A DNA stretch of 64,000 nt from CAWCLK01 sp963796225 (GTDB lineage: Bacteria > Actinomycetota > Nitriliruptoria > Nitriliruptorales > Nitriliruptoraceae). The translations under genes were made by a program, and so were the position numbers. Where the stretch lies: assembly GCA_963796225.1 (NCBI GenBank), contig CAWCLK010000026.1:1-64000 (forward strand), read 5' to 3'. A model generated the notes under the pieces. It was not told the origin of the DNA, ran no database searches, and saw only the letters and a program-made list of their open reading frames with translations. Shown one piece after another: positions 34,936 to 46,157 of the stretch (positions are counted from its first letter, which is position 1; every line of letters begins with the position of its first letter).

Positions 34936-35847
34936 TCAGATCCGGCCGTAGACCAATTCGCCGGGGCCGAGCTGGCCCATCTCGCGGGCCTGCGCCTCGA
35001 GGGCGGCGATGCGCTCCTCGGTCGGCGGGTGGCTGCGGAACAGCTTGCTGGCCGCACGGCCGCCGAACGGGGCCGAGATGTACATGTGCTGCATGGCGCC
35101 GTTGGTCTCGGCGCGGGTGCCGCCCATGCGGATCCGGCGCGGGTCGGAGTTGCCCTTCTCGAGCTTGGCCAGCGCACTGGCCAGGGCCAACGGCTTGCCG
35201 GTCAGCTCGGCGCCGGTGTGGTCGGCCATCGATTCGCGCGAGCGGGTGACGGCGAGCTGGATGATGGTCGCCGCGATCGGGGCGACGATCGCCATGGCGA
35301 GCAGCGCGAACGGGTTGCCGCCCTCGTTGTCACGGCCGCCACCGCCGAAGATCGCGGCGAAGCGCGCCATGAAGGCGATGTAGGTGATCGCGGTGGCGAT
35401 GGTCGCGGCGATGGAGCCGATGAGGATGTCACGGTTGTAGACGTGCTGCAGCTCGTGGCCGAGCACACCCTCGATCTCCTCGCGGTCCAGCGCCTGGTAC
35501 AGGCCCTGGTTGACGCACACCGCGGCGTGGTCGGGGCTGCGCCCGGTGGCGAAGGCGTTGAGCTGCGGGCTGGGGCTCATGTACAGCCGCGGCATCGGCT
35601 GGTCGGCCTTCTGGGCCAACCCCCGGACGATGGCGTAGATGTCCGGGTACTGCTCCTCGGTGATCGGTTCCGCCTGGGCCATCTTGATGGCCAGCTTGTC
35701 CGAGTAGAAGTAACTGAACCCGTTCATCGCCAGCGCGATGATCAGTGCGATCGTCAGGCCGGTCTGGCTCCAGAAGCTGCCGATGAACAGCAGCAGGCCG
35801 GACAGGGCGGCCATCAGGACGAAGGTCTTCGCCCACTTGCCAAGCAT
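34936..35847 (-). CDS. htpX: Membrane zinc protease HtpX
   Basis: M48-family membrane protease for damaged membrane proteins. From the ATG at 35847 (MLGKWAKTFVLMAALSGLLL) it has 303 residues. The zinc motif is H131-E132-L-Q-H135 (HELQH), the third ligand lies in SRESMADHTGAE. Four hydrophobic segments surround the site. Gln instead of Ala/Ser in the motif is a mild variant. It is convergent with metY. Confidence 0.93.
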   Translation of the reverse strand: MLGKWAKTFVLMAALSGLLLFIGSFWSQTGLTIALIIALAMNGFSYFYSDKLAIKMAQAEPITEEQYPDIYAIVRGLAQKADQPMPRLYMSPSPQLNAFATGRSPDHAAVCVNQGLYQALDREEIEGVLGHELQHVYNRDILIGSIAATIATAITYIAFMARFAAIFGGGGRDNEGGNPFALLAMAIVAPIAATIIQLAVTRSRESMADHTGAELTGKPLALASALAKLEKGNSDPRRIRMGGTRAETNGAMQHMYISAPFGGRAASKLFRSHPPTEERIAALEAQAREMGQLGPGELVYGRI

Positions 35848-36092
35848 GGTCGTGTCCTCGTCGCGGGCACCCGCGTGCACCTCGCACGCGGCCGGCGTGA
35901 CGCCGGTCCGCAGTCACCTTCCACAACGGCCCGGCGGGGCGTGGCGTTCCCGGTCACTCGGTCCGACCGGCCACGTCCATGCTGGGCGTCGTGCGGGATC
36001 CACGGAGGGTACGACGCCGCGCGTGGGGCTGGCCGGGTGGCTGCGTGCGGGGCGCGCAGGAGTCCTGCGCCCGGTCGCCGCCCGAGCATCGA

Positions 36093-37556
36093 TCAGGGCG
36101 TCGCGAGGATGCTGGCCTGGGCGGTTGCGGTGGAGATCAGGCCGGGCAGCAGCCCGAGCACGACGGTGCCCAGCACCAGCACGGCGACGACGCCGGCCAG
36201 CTGGACGCTGGGCTGGACCGCGGGGACGCCGACGGCGGCATCACCCATCCACATCAGCCACACCACGCGCAGGTAGTAGAAGAAGGCGATCACGGAGTTG
36301 ACCGCGAGGAAGGCGATCATCACGAACCCGAAGGGCGTGCTGGCCTCGGCGGCCGCCTGGATGATCGCGAACTTGGCCCACAGGCCGACGGTCGGGGGCA
36401 ACCCGCCCAACGAGATGAGGAACACGGTCATCGCCCCGGCGAGCCACGGGGAGCGCTGCCCCAGCCCGGCGAAGTTGGCGATGGCGCGCTGGCCGGTACG
36501 GCGGTTGACCGCGATCGCGACGGCGAACGCCCCGATGTTCATCACCGCGTACGACGCGAGGTAGAAGACGACCGCCTGCACGGCGGCGTCGTTGACGGCG
36601 GTGTTGCCGGACTGGGCCAGGCCGAAGGGGATCAGCATGTACCCGGCCTGGGCGACCGAGGAGTAGGCGAGCAGGCGGATGACGTCCTGCTGCTGCAGGG
36701 CGATGAGGTTGCCCAGCGTCATGGTGAGGATGGCGAGCACGCCCATGGCGGGGGCCCACACGTCGGCGACGGGCTCGAACGCCACGAAGGTGACGGCCAT
36801 CAGGCCGGCGAACCCGGCGGCCTTGGAGGCCACGGCCAGCATGGCGGCCACGGGCATCGGGGAGCCGGCGTAGGTGTCCGGGGCCCAGAAGTGGAACGGG
36901 ACGGCCGAGACCTTGAAGCCGAAGCCGACGATCACCAGCAGGACGCTGGCCAGCAGGAGCGGCGGGGTGTCGTTGGCGCCGATCCACTGGGCGATGCCGG
37001 TCAGGTTCGTGGTGCCGGTGAACCCGTAGATCATCGACATGCCGAACAGCATCAGGGCGACCGACAGCACGCCGATCAGGAAGAACTTGAGGGCCGCCTC
37101 GGAGGAGTACAGGTCCCGCTTGCGCATGCCTGCCATCACGAAGGCGGGGACCGAGACGGTCTCGAGGGCGACGAAGAGCAGGAGCAGGTCCCGCGCGCTG
37201 GGCATGATGATCATGCCGAGGAAGCTGACCAGCAGCAGGAAGTAGTACTCGCCCTGGAAGAAGCGCGCCTCGGCGAAGTACCGCCACGAGATGCCGAGGA
37301 TCGCCAGCAACGCCCCGAGGAACACCAGCTTGAACACGACCGCGTAGTTCGAGATCACGAAGGTGTCGTTGAAGACGGTGCGGTCGTTGCCCCACAGCAG
37401 GCCGGTGAACACGATCGAGACGACCGTGCCGACCGCGGCCAGGGGGTTGGCCAGCTGCTTGGCGTCGCCCTTGAGCACGAGGTCGACGAGCAGCACGAGC
37501 AGCGCGGTGATCGTCAGCACCAGCTCGGGTGCGATCGCGGCGAAGTCGATGGACAT
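36093..37556 (-). CDS. nuoN: NADH-quinone oxidoreductase subunit N, cluster 1
   Basis: 487-residue antiporter-like proton-pumping subunit. It has about 14 hydrophobic segments and typical blocks VPAFVMAGMRKRDLYSSEAA, FHFWAPDTYAGSPMPVAAML and QQQDVIRLLAYSSVAQAGYM. Last gene of the nuoABCDHIJKLMN cluster. The closing residues (STATAQASILATP) lack a special tail. It is paralogous to nuoN of cluster 2 (54793-56442). Confidence 0.95.
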   Translation of the reverse strand: MSIDFAAIAPELVLTITALLVLLVDLVLKGDAKQLANPLAAVGTVVSIVFTGLLWGNDRTVFNDTFVISNYAVVFKLVFLGALLAILGISWRYFAEARFFQGEYYFLLLVSFLGMIIMPSARDLLLLFVALETVSVPAFVMAGMRKRDLYSSEAALKFFLIGVLSVALMLFGMSMIYGFTGTTNLTGIAQWIGANDTPPLLLASVLLVIVGFGFKVSAVPFHFWAPDTYAGSPMPVAAMLAVASKAAGFAGLMAVTFVAFEPVADVWAPAMGVLAILTMTLGNLIALQQQDVIRLLAYSSVAQAGYMLIPFGLAQSGNTAVNDAAVQAVVFYLASYAVMNIGAFAVAIAVNRRTGQRAIANFAGLGQRSPWLAGAMTVFLISLGGLPPTVGLWAKFAIIQAAAEASTPFGFVMIAFLAVNSVIAFFYYLRVVWLMWMGDAAVGVPAVQPSVQLAGVVAVLVLGTVVLGLLPGLISTATAQASILATP

Positions 37557-37604
37557 GGTCTCGCGCCTTCGGGAGGTCTCGAGGAGTCTCGCGTGTCGGT
37601 CAGG

Positions 37605-39149
37605 TCAGGGGGTGAAGGAGCCCACGAGGCTGGACACGGCGGCGTCCTGGACCCCGAAGATGATGACCGGGGCCACACCCATGGCGAGGATGAGCAGCAG
37701 CAGCGGCGTCCACGACACCCACTCGAGGGTCATGACGTCGGCCAGCTTGGCGTCGACCCACTTGCCCGTCGGGCGTCCGAGCCCGACACGCTGGATCAGC
37801 CACAGGAAGTAGCCGGCGGTCAGCACGGTGCCGACCGCGCCGCCGATGACCAGGGCCAGGTACAGCCCGGAGTAGCCGTTCTGCACCAGCGCGTCGGCCG
37901 GCGACCGGGCCGCCCACAGCGCCGTGAACTCGCCCCAGAACCCGGCCAGCCCGGGCAGGCCCAGCGAGGCCATGGAGACGTACACCAGCAACGCCCCGTA
38001 CCGCGGCATCTTGACCAGCATCCCGCCGCCGATGGTGGCGATGTCGCGGGTGTGGTAGCGCTCGTGCAGCGAGCCGGCCAGGAAGAACAGCATGCCGGTG
38101 ACCACGCCGTGCGCGATGTTGCCGTACAGGGCGGCCTGGATGCCGGTCTCGGTCATCGAGGCGATGCCCAGCATGACAAAGCCCATGTGGCCGACCGAGG
38201 AGAACGCGATCAGGCGCTTGACGTCGGTCTGGGCGATGCAGCACAGCGACCCGTAGATGATCCCGATCACCGCCAGCACCCCGATCATGGGGGCGAAGCG
38301 CATGGCACCGTCCGGCAGGATCGGCAGGGCGATGCGGATGAAGCCGTAGGTCCCCATCTTCAGCAGGACGCCGGCCAGCAGCACCGAGCCGACGGTCGGG
38401 GCCTCGGTGTGGGCGTCCGGCAGCCACGTGTGGAACGGCCACATCGGGACCTTGATGGCGAACCCGAGGAACAGGCCGAGGAACGCCCAGGTCTGGAAGG
38501 TGGAGGACCCGAAGCCGCCGGCCTGGGCGAGCTCGACGATGTCCCACGGGTTGGCGACCGAGTCCCGCGCAGCGAAGTAGATCGACAGGAAGCCCACCAG
38601 CATGAACACCGAGCCGAACAGCGTGTAGAGGAAGAACTTCACGCTGGCGTACTCGCGGCGGGGGCCACCCCAGATCCCGATCATGAAGTACATCGGGACG
38701 AGCACGAGCTCCCAGAAGACGAAGAACAGCACCAGGTCGAAGGCGACGAACGTGCCGGCCATCCCGGTCTGCAGCAGCATCATCAGCGCCAGGAAGCCCT
38801 TGGGCTTGCCCGGGTTCGGGATGTGCTTGGTGGTGTAGATCGCGCAGAGGAAGGTCAGCAGGTAGGTCAGGAAGAACAGCGGCACCGAGATGCCGTCGAT
38901 CCCGAGGTGGTACCGCGCGCCGATCGCGCCGATCCACCCGACCGTGGTCTCGTACTGCAGCGCCCCGGCGTCGTGGAAGTTGAATCCGGCCGTGATCACC
39001 GCGACGACGGCGAAGGACAGCCCGGTCCACACGACGGCGGTCCGCTTGACCAGCGCGTCGCGCCCCGACGGCATCACCGTCAGCAGCGCGGCGCCGACCA
39101 GCGGCAGGAACAGCGCCACACTCAGCAGCCAGCCCTGTTCGTTCAGCAT
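37605..39149 (-). CDS. nuoM: NADH-quinone oxidoreductase subunit M, cluster 1
   Basis: 514 residues from the ATG at 39149 (MLNEQGWLLSVALFLPLVGA), 48 bp before nuoN. Conserved blocks: WELVLVPMYFMIGIWGGPRR, MWPFHTWLPDAHTEAPTVGS and DVKRLIAFSSVGHMGFVMLG, containing the antiporter Lys and Glu residues. About 14 membrane helices. Length is standard for NuoM. Confidence 0.96.
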   Translation of the reverse strand: MLNEQGWLLSVALFLPLVGAALLTVMPSGRDALVKRTAVVWTGLSFAVVAVITAGFNFHDAGALQYETTVGWIGAIGARYHLGIDGISVPLFFLTYLLTFLCAIYTTKHIPNPGKPKGFLALMMLLQTGMAGTFVAFDLVLFFVFWELVLVPMYFMIGIWGGPRREYASVKFFLYTLFGSVFMLVGFLSIYFAARDSVANPWDIVELAQAGGFGSSTFQTWAFLGLFLGFAIKVPMWPFHTWLPDAHTEAPTVGSVLLAGVLLKMGTYGFIRIALPILPDGAMRFAPMIGVLAVIGIIYGSLCCIAQTDVKRLIAFSSVGHMGFVMLGIASMTETGIQAALYGNIAHGVVTGMLFFLAGSLHERYHTRDIATIGGGMLVKMPRYGALLVYVSMASLGLPGLAGFWGEFTALWAARSPADALVQNGYSGLYLALVIGGAVGTVLTAGYFLWLIQRVGLGRPTGKWVDAKLADVMTLEWVSWTPLLLLILAMGVAPVIIFGVQDAAVSSLVGSFTP

Positions 39150-39249
39150 TGTGGTGCTCCTTGCAGGTCGCGCCCCGCGGGGTGCGGCCGACGACCGGAG
39201 ATCGGCCGAAAGCGGTGGGTGGTCAGGTGGGTGTCGGTGGTCGTGCGTC

Positions 39250-41554
<2,305 letters not shown>

Positions 41555-41574
41555 GGTCAGTCAGCTCCCCCGGG

Positions 41575-41886
41575 TCACCAGCGCATCAGATCGGCGTCGT
41601 CGACGTCGATCGAGGCACGGTTGCGGAACATGTTGAGGACGATGGCCAGGCCGACGCCGACCTCGGCGGCGGCGATCGCGATCACGAACAGGGCGAAGAC
41701 CTGCCCGGACACCAGGGGGTCGCCCCGGTGGGTGATGTTGTTGAACGCGACCAGGTTGATGTTGACCGCGTTGAGCATCAGCTCGACGCTCATCAGCACC
41801 AGCACGGCGTTGCGGCGGGCGATGATGCCGTAGACGCCCACGCAGAACAGGAAGGCCGCGAGGACCATGGGACCGAGCGGGCTCAC
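41575..41886 (-). CDS. nuoK: NADH-quinone oxidoreductase subunit K, cluster 1
   Basis: 103-residue, three-helix membrane subunit. It starts at a GTG overlapping the nuoJ stop (GTGA). Conserved membrane glutamates lie in LVLMSVELMLNAVNINLVAF and AAAEVGVGLAIVLNMFRNR. Standard length. Confidence 0.96.
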   Translation of the reverse strand: MSPLGPMVLAAFLFCVGVYGIIARRNAVLVLMSVELMLNAVNINLVAFNNITHRGDPLVSGQVFALFVIAIAAAEVGVGLAIVLNMFRNRASIDVDDADLMRW

Positions 41887-42512
41887 TGGTCACCTCCCGT
41901 GGTGGCCGGGATGGCCTCGGCGGTGCGGGGCGTGGTCTTCAGCTCGGGCTGGTCGGCAAAGCCGGGGTCGCCGACGTCGATCGCGGTGATGGCGGTCTCC
42001 TCGCCGGACTCGCCCGACTGGCGCCGCGACATCAGGATCGCGCCGACCAGGGCCCCGAGCAGCAGCATCGAGGCGACCTCGAAGGGGAACACCCAGGCCG
42101 AGAAGATCGACAGCCCGATGGCCTCGATCGATGCGCCGCCGACCGCAGCGCCGGCCTCGGCCGCGAAGTCACCGCTGGACTGCACGATCAGCGTGACCAG
42201 GACCGCGAACAGCACGCCGGCGATGGCCATGCCCATGCCGCGGTTCTGCGAGTCCAGGGCCTCGCGCCCGATCGGGGCGCGGGTGAGCATGAGCCCGAAC
42301 AGGAACAGCACCGCGATGGCGCCCACGTAGACGACCAGCTGGACCAGCGCGACGAAGTCGGCGGCCAGCACGAAGAACACCCCGCCGATGCCGGTCAGCG
42401 TCACCGCCAGGAACAGCGCGGCGTGCACGAGGTTCTTCGAGGTCACCGTGGCCAGCGCCGAGATGGCTGTGGCGATGGCGATGAGGATGAACACCACGTC
42501 CGGGCCGGTCAT
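41883..42512 (-). CDS. nuoJ: NADH-quinone oxidoreductase subunit J, cluster 1
   Basis: 209-residue membrane subunit. FVALVQLVVYVGAIAVLFLF is the conserved helix pair; ten-residue SLSGESGEE-type acidic spacer and a hydrophilic tail follow the last helix. The ATG overlaps the nuoI stop (ATGA). Confidence 0.95.
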   Translation of the reverse strand: MTGPDVVFILIAIATAISALATVTSKNLVHAALFLAVTLTGIGGVFFVLAADFVALVQLVVYVGAIAVLFLFGLMLTRAPIGREALDSQNRGMGMAIAGVLFAVLVTLIVQSSGDFAAEAGAAVGGASIEAIGLSIFSAWVFPFEVASMLLLGALVGAILMSRRQSGESGEETAITAIDVGDPGFADQPELKTTPRTAEAIPATTGGDQ

Positions 42513-43861
42513 GACTCACCCCCCTGGTCGAGCTGCTCCTGCTTGCGCTTCTTGACCCAGGCGGCCTTGGCCTTGGCGCGGGCGATGCGTTCGCTCTTGC
42601 CTGAAGCGATCAGCGCGTCGTAGGTCTCCTGGTCGATCTCGCCCGCGCCCTCGACGTGGACGTCGGCCAGCTTCGGGGCGGCAGGTTCGGCCGGTGCGTC
42701 GGCGTCGGCCGCGGCGGCCGGGGCCTCGGCGGCCGGGGCGGCGTCCGCGGCGGCGGCCTGTTCGGCCTCCCACTCGGCGATCGCGGCGTCCAACAACTTC
42801 TGCTTCTCGGCCTTGACCCAGGCCGACTTGGCCTTCGAGCGGGCCATGCGCTCGGACTTGCCCTCGGCCACCAGGGAGTCGAAGACCTCCTGGTCGACCT
42901 GGGGGTCGCCCTCGACCTCCATGTCGGCCAGCGTCGGCTTGGGCCGGGACGGGGCGGCACCGGGTGCGGGCGCGTCGGCGGGGGCCGCGGCCGCGGAGGC
43001 CTGCTCGGCCTCCCACTCGGCGATCGCGGCGTCCAGCAGCTTCTGCTTCTCGGCCTTGACCCAGGCGGCCTTGGCCTTCGAGCGGGCCATGCGTTCGGAC
43101 TTGCCCTGCTCGATGAGCTCGTCGAAGGTGGCCTGGTCGATCTGGGGGTTGCCCTCGACCTCCATGTCGGCCAGCGTCGGCTTGGGCCGGGAGGGGCCGC
43201 CACCGCCGGCCTTCGCGGCGGGTGTCGCCGTCTGCTGCTCGGCCTGCTGCTGCTCGATCGCCTGCTGCTCGGCGGCCGCGGCCGCGGCGTCGAGCTCGGC
43301 GTTCTTCTTCTCGATGGCGTCGGCGACCTCGGCCGGCGACTCGGCACCGTCCTCCAGCGGCGGCGGCGGCGGGACCGTGTCGGCCCACTCGCGCAGCTTG
43401 TCCATCTCGTGCAGCAGCCCGTCCATCGAGTACTCGCAGTACTCGAACTCGGGGCTCCAGAACAGCGCGTCGAAGGGGCAGACGTCGACGCAGATGCCGC
43501 AGTACATGCACAGCGCGAAGTCGATGGCGAAGCGGTCCAGCACGTTGCGGGTACGGGCGCGGCCGCCCTCCTTGGCGGGGGGCACCGTCTCCTTGTGGGA
43601 GTCGATGTAGATGCACCAGTCGGGGCACTCGCGGCTGCACAGCATGCACACGGTGCAGTTCTCGTCCATCAGCGCGATCACGCCACGGGTGCGGGGCGGC
43701 AGGACTGGCCGGACCTTGGGGTACATCTGGGTCGACGGCGTCTTGAACAGGTGCTTGACCGTGACGGCCAGGCCCTTGAGCAGGCCGACGCCGAAGGGCG
43801 CCCGGGCGTCCGGGTCGACCATGCGCTCCCGGTCGGTCTGGGTCGTGGTGGTCTGACTCAC
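42509..43861 (-). CDS. nuoI: Complex I subunit I (two 4Fe-4S) with triple repeat tail, cluster 1
   Basis: 450 residues, against 160-230 for a normal NuoI. Residues 1-160 are the ferredoxin-like subunit: C69-C72-C75-C79 (CTVCMLCSRECP) and C118-C121-C124-C128 (CMYCGICVDVCP), clusters N6a and N6b by homology. A linker follows, then three copies of one module at about 229-288, 310-369 and 398-443. Each has a lead LADMEVEG, a short acidic IDQ/VDQ helix and the basic core GKSERMARSKAKAAWVK. A related copy occurs in NuoC of this cluster. Copies 1 and 2 are nearly identical, so the expansion is recent. The GTG start abuts the nuoH stop directly. Function of the module unknown. Confidence 0.93.
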   Translation of the reverse strand: MSQTTTTQTDRERMVDPDARAPFGVGLLKGLAVTVKHLFKTPSTQMYPKVRPVLPPRTRGVIALMDENCTVCMLCSRECPDWCIYIDSHKETVPPAKEGGRARTRNVLDRFAIDFALCMYCGICVDVCPFDALFWSPEFEYCEYSMDGLLHEMDKLREWADTVPPPPPLEDGAESPAEVADAIEKKNAELDAAAAAAEQQAIEQQQAEQQTATPAAKAGGGGPSRPKPTLADMEVEGNPQIDQATFDELIEQGKSERMARSKAKAAWVKAEKQKLLDAAIAEWEAEQASAAAAPADAPAPGAAPSRPKPTLADMEVEGDPQVDQEVFDSLVAEGKSERMARSKAKSAWVKAEKQKLLDAAIAEWEAEQAAAADAAPAAEAPAAAADADAPAEPAAPKLADVHVEGAGEIDQETYDALIASGKSERIARAKAKAAWVKKRKQEQLDQGGES

Positions 43862-44959
43862 CTAGGCCACCTTCCCGATCGCGACGATCGCGATGTTGAC
43901 GAGTGAGAGGGGAATGAAGACCAGCCAGGACATGCGCTGCAGCTGGTCCTCACGCAGGCGCGGGTAGGCGACGCGGATCCAGACGATCACGAACACGATC
44001 GCCATGATCTTGCCGACGGTCACGCCGACACCGATCAGTCCGCCCCAGAACCCGCAGTCGAACAGGCCGAGCTCGGAGCAGCCGGGCAGCGGCACGCCCG
44101 GCAGGATCTGCCAGCCGCCGAGGTACAGGACCGTCATGAGCCCGGCCATCGAGATCATGCCCGCGTACTCGGTCAGCAGGAACATCGCGAACTTGATGCC
44201 CGTGTACTCGGTCATGTAGCCGAACACCAGCTCGGAGTCGGCGATGGGCATGTCGAAGGGCGGCCGCGACAGCTCGGCCAGCGCCGCCACGAAGAACAGC
44301 GCGAAGCCGAGGAACTGCGGGACGACGTACCAGAGGTTGAAGTCGGTCCCCGGGATCATGAACCCGGCCTGCGCGTGGACGATGTCCACCAGCGACAGCG
44401 ACCCGGCCTGCAGCGCCACGGCCGCGGCGGCGACGATCAGGGGCAGCTCGTAGGCGATCAGCTGGGCGGCCGCGCGGATGCCACCGAACAGCGAGAACTT
44501 GTTGGCCGACGACCACCCGGCCATGAGCACGCCGATGACCGACACCGACGAGATCGCCAGGGCGTAGAACAGCCCGAGCTCGAGGTCCTCGACCCACACG
44601 CCGGGGCCGAGCGGCAGCACGAAGAACACCAGGATCGCCGGGACCAGCGCCACACCCGGGGCCAGCGCGAACGCCCAGCGGTCGGCCGCCCGGGGGATGA
44701 TCTCCTCCTTCTGGACGAACTTGATGCCGTCGGCGACCAGCTGCAGGGACCCGAAGGGCCCGGCGGCCACGGGACCGCGGCGGTCCTGCAGGCGTCCCAT
44801 GGCCTTGTGCTCGAGGTAGCCGCCGACCAGCGGCAGGGTGAAGGCGAGCGCGACGGTGACCAGGACCTTCAGGACGACCGACACCCAGAAGTTGTCCAGG
44901 GTCAGGATCGACGCCGTCTGGCCGAACGTCGTCGGCAGCGAGGCGAGAGCGGTGAGCAC
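43862..44959 (-). CDS. nuoH: NADH-quinone oxidoreductase subunit H, cluster 1
   Basis: 365-residue membrane subunit at the quinone-site junction. Start GTG at 44959 (MLTALASLPTTFGQTASILT). Conserved loops: YLEHKAMGRLQDRRGPVAAG, AALAELSRPPFDMPIADSEL and FGYMTEYTGIKFAMFLLTEY. Eight helices. It is 17 bp after nuoD; note the gene order goes D to H with no E, F or G between. Confidence 0.96.
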   Translation of the reverse strand: MLTALASLPTTFGQTASILTLDNFWVSVVLKVLVTVALAFTLPLVGGYLEHKAMGRLQDRRGPVAAGPFGSLQLVADGIKFVQKEEIIPRAADRWAFALAPGVALVPAILVFFVLPLGPGVWVEDLELGLFYALAISSVSVIGVLMAGWSSANKFSLFGGIRAAAQLIAYELPLIVAAAAVALQAGSLSLVDIVHAQAGFMIPGTDFNLWYVVPQFLGFALFFVAALAELSRPPFDMPIADSELVFGYMTEYTGIKFAMFLLTEYAGMISMAGLMTVLYLGGWQILPGVPLPGCSELGLFDCGFWGGLIGVGVTVGKIMAIVFVIVWIRVAYPRLREDQLQRMSWLVFIPLSLVNIAIVAIGKVA

Positions 44960-44975
44960 GTGTGCGTCCTTACCG

Positions 44976-46157
44976 TTATCGGTCGACGTCGCCGACGACG
45001 AAGAAGACGGACCCGAGGATCGAGATGGCGTCGGGCATGAGGGCGCCCCGCAGCAGGTAGGGCAGCACCTGGACGTTGGAGAACGACGGCGTGCGCATCT
45101 TCATGCGCCACGGGTTCTTGGAGCCGTCCGACTGCAGGAAGTAGCCGAGCTGGCCGAGCGGGTTCTCGGTGCGCACGTAGGTGAAGCCCTCCGGCGCCTT
45201 GAGGATCTTGGGCAGCTTCTGGTTGACCGGGCCCGCCGGCATGTGGTCGTGGACCTGGTCGATGATGTCCAGGCTGGCCTCGATGCGACCCAGCAGCACG
45301 CCGAAGCGGTCGTAGCTGTCGCCGTTGTCGCCGGTGGGCACGTGCACGTCGACCTCGCCGTACTTGAGGTACGGCTCGGTCACGCGCGAGTCCTCGGGCA
45401 CCCCGGTGGCGTGCAGGGTCGGACCGGTGACCCCGTAGGCCAGGGCGACCTCGGGCGGCAGGGGCCCGACGCCCTTGGTGCGGCCGTGGAAGATCTCGTT
45501 GCCGAGGATGAGGTCGATGAAGTCCTGCAGGCGGGCCCGCAGCTTGGCCGAGAGGTCGGCCGACTGCCGCAGGAAGCCCTTGGGCAGGTCGTTCTTGATG
45601 CCGCCCGCCTGGTTGAAGGTGAAGTGCAGCCGGCCCCCGGTGGCGGACTCGAGCAGGTACTGGATGTCCTCGCGTTCACGGAACGCGTAGAACATCGGCG
45701 TGATCCCGCCGAGCTCGATGGCGTACGAGCCCACGAACATCAGGTGGTTGAGGATCCGGTTCCACTCGGCCAGCAGCATCCGGATCCACTGTGCCCGGTC
45801 CGGGACCTCCATCTCGAGCATCTTCTCGACGGCCAGCGCCACGCCGAGCTCGTTGGCGAAGCCCGACAGCCAGTCGTGGCGGTTGGTCAGCGCCATGATC
45901 TGGCGGTAGTCGCGGTACTCGGCCAGCTTCTCGAAGCCGCGGTGCATGTACCCGATGACGGGGCGCGCGTCGCGGATCCGTTCGCCGTCCATGTCCAGCA
46001 CGACGCGCAGCACGCCGTGCGTGGCCGGGTGGGCCGGTCCGATGGACAGGCTCATCTCGGCGGTCTCGAAGTCGGTGTCGCCGCGCAGCTCGAGGATCAG
46101 GTCCTCACCCGGGGCGGTGGACGGCGAGATCTGTTCGCGGACGTCGAGGTCGCTCAT
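44976..46157 (-). CDS. nuoD: NADH-quinone oxidoreductase subunit D, cluster 1
   Basis: 393 residues from the ATG at 46157 (MSDLDVREQISPSTAPGEDL). The quinone-pocket sequences are present: SIGPAHPATHGVLRVVLDMD, VIGYMHRGFEKLAEYRDYRQ and the C-terminal LPYLLRGALMPDAISILGSV ending VVGDVDR. The frame is open for another 97 codons upstream into nuoC; see the NuoC/NuoD finding. Confidence 0.96.
   Translation of the reverse strand: MSDLDVREQISPSTAPGEDLILELRGDTDFETAEMSLSIGPAHPATHGVLRVVLDMDGERIRDARPVIGYMHRGFEKLAEYRDYRQIMALTNRHDWLSGFANELGVALAVEKMLEMEVPDRAQWIRMLLAEWNRILNHLMFVGSYAIELGGITPMFYAFREREDIQYLLESATGGRLHFTFNQAGGIKNDLPKGFLRQSADLSAKLRARLQDFIDLILGNEIFHGRTKGVGPLPPEVALAYGVTGPTLHATGVPEDSRVTEPYLKYGEVDVHVPTGDNGDSYDRFGVLLGRIEASLDIIDQVHDHMPAGPVNQKLPKILKAPEGFTYVRTENPLGQLGYFLQSDGSKNPWRMKMRTPSFSNVQVLPYLLRGALMPDAISILGSVFFVVGDVDR

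Noticed and set aside
42620..43350. CRISPR-like or direct-repeat array in nuoI
   Set aside because: The repeats are in frame, protein-coding and of unequal spacing. They encode the GKSER module, not an RNA array.
43200..43400. Gln-rich stretch of NuoI as evidence of transfer
   Set aside because: The AEQQAIEQQQAEQQ linker is low-complexity sequence that arises easily; base composition matches the neighbours.
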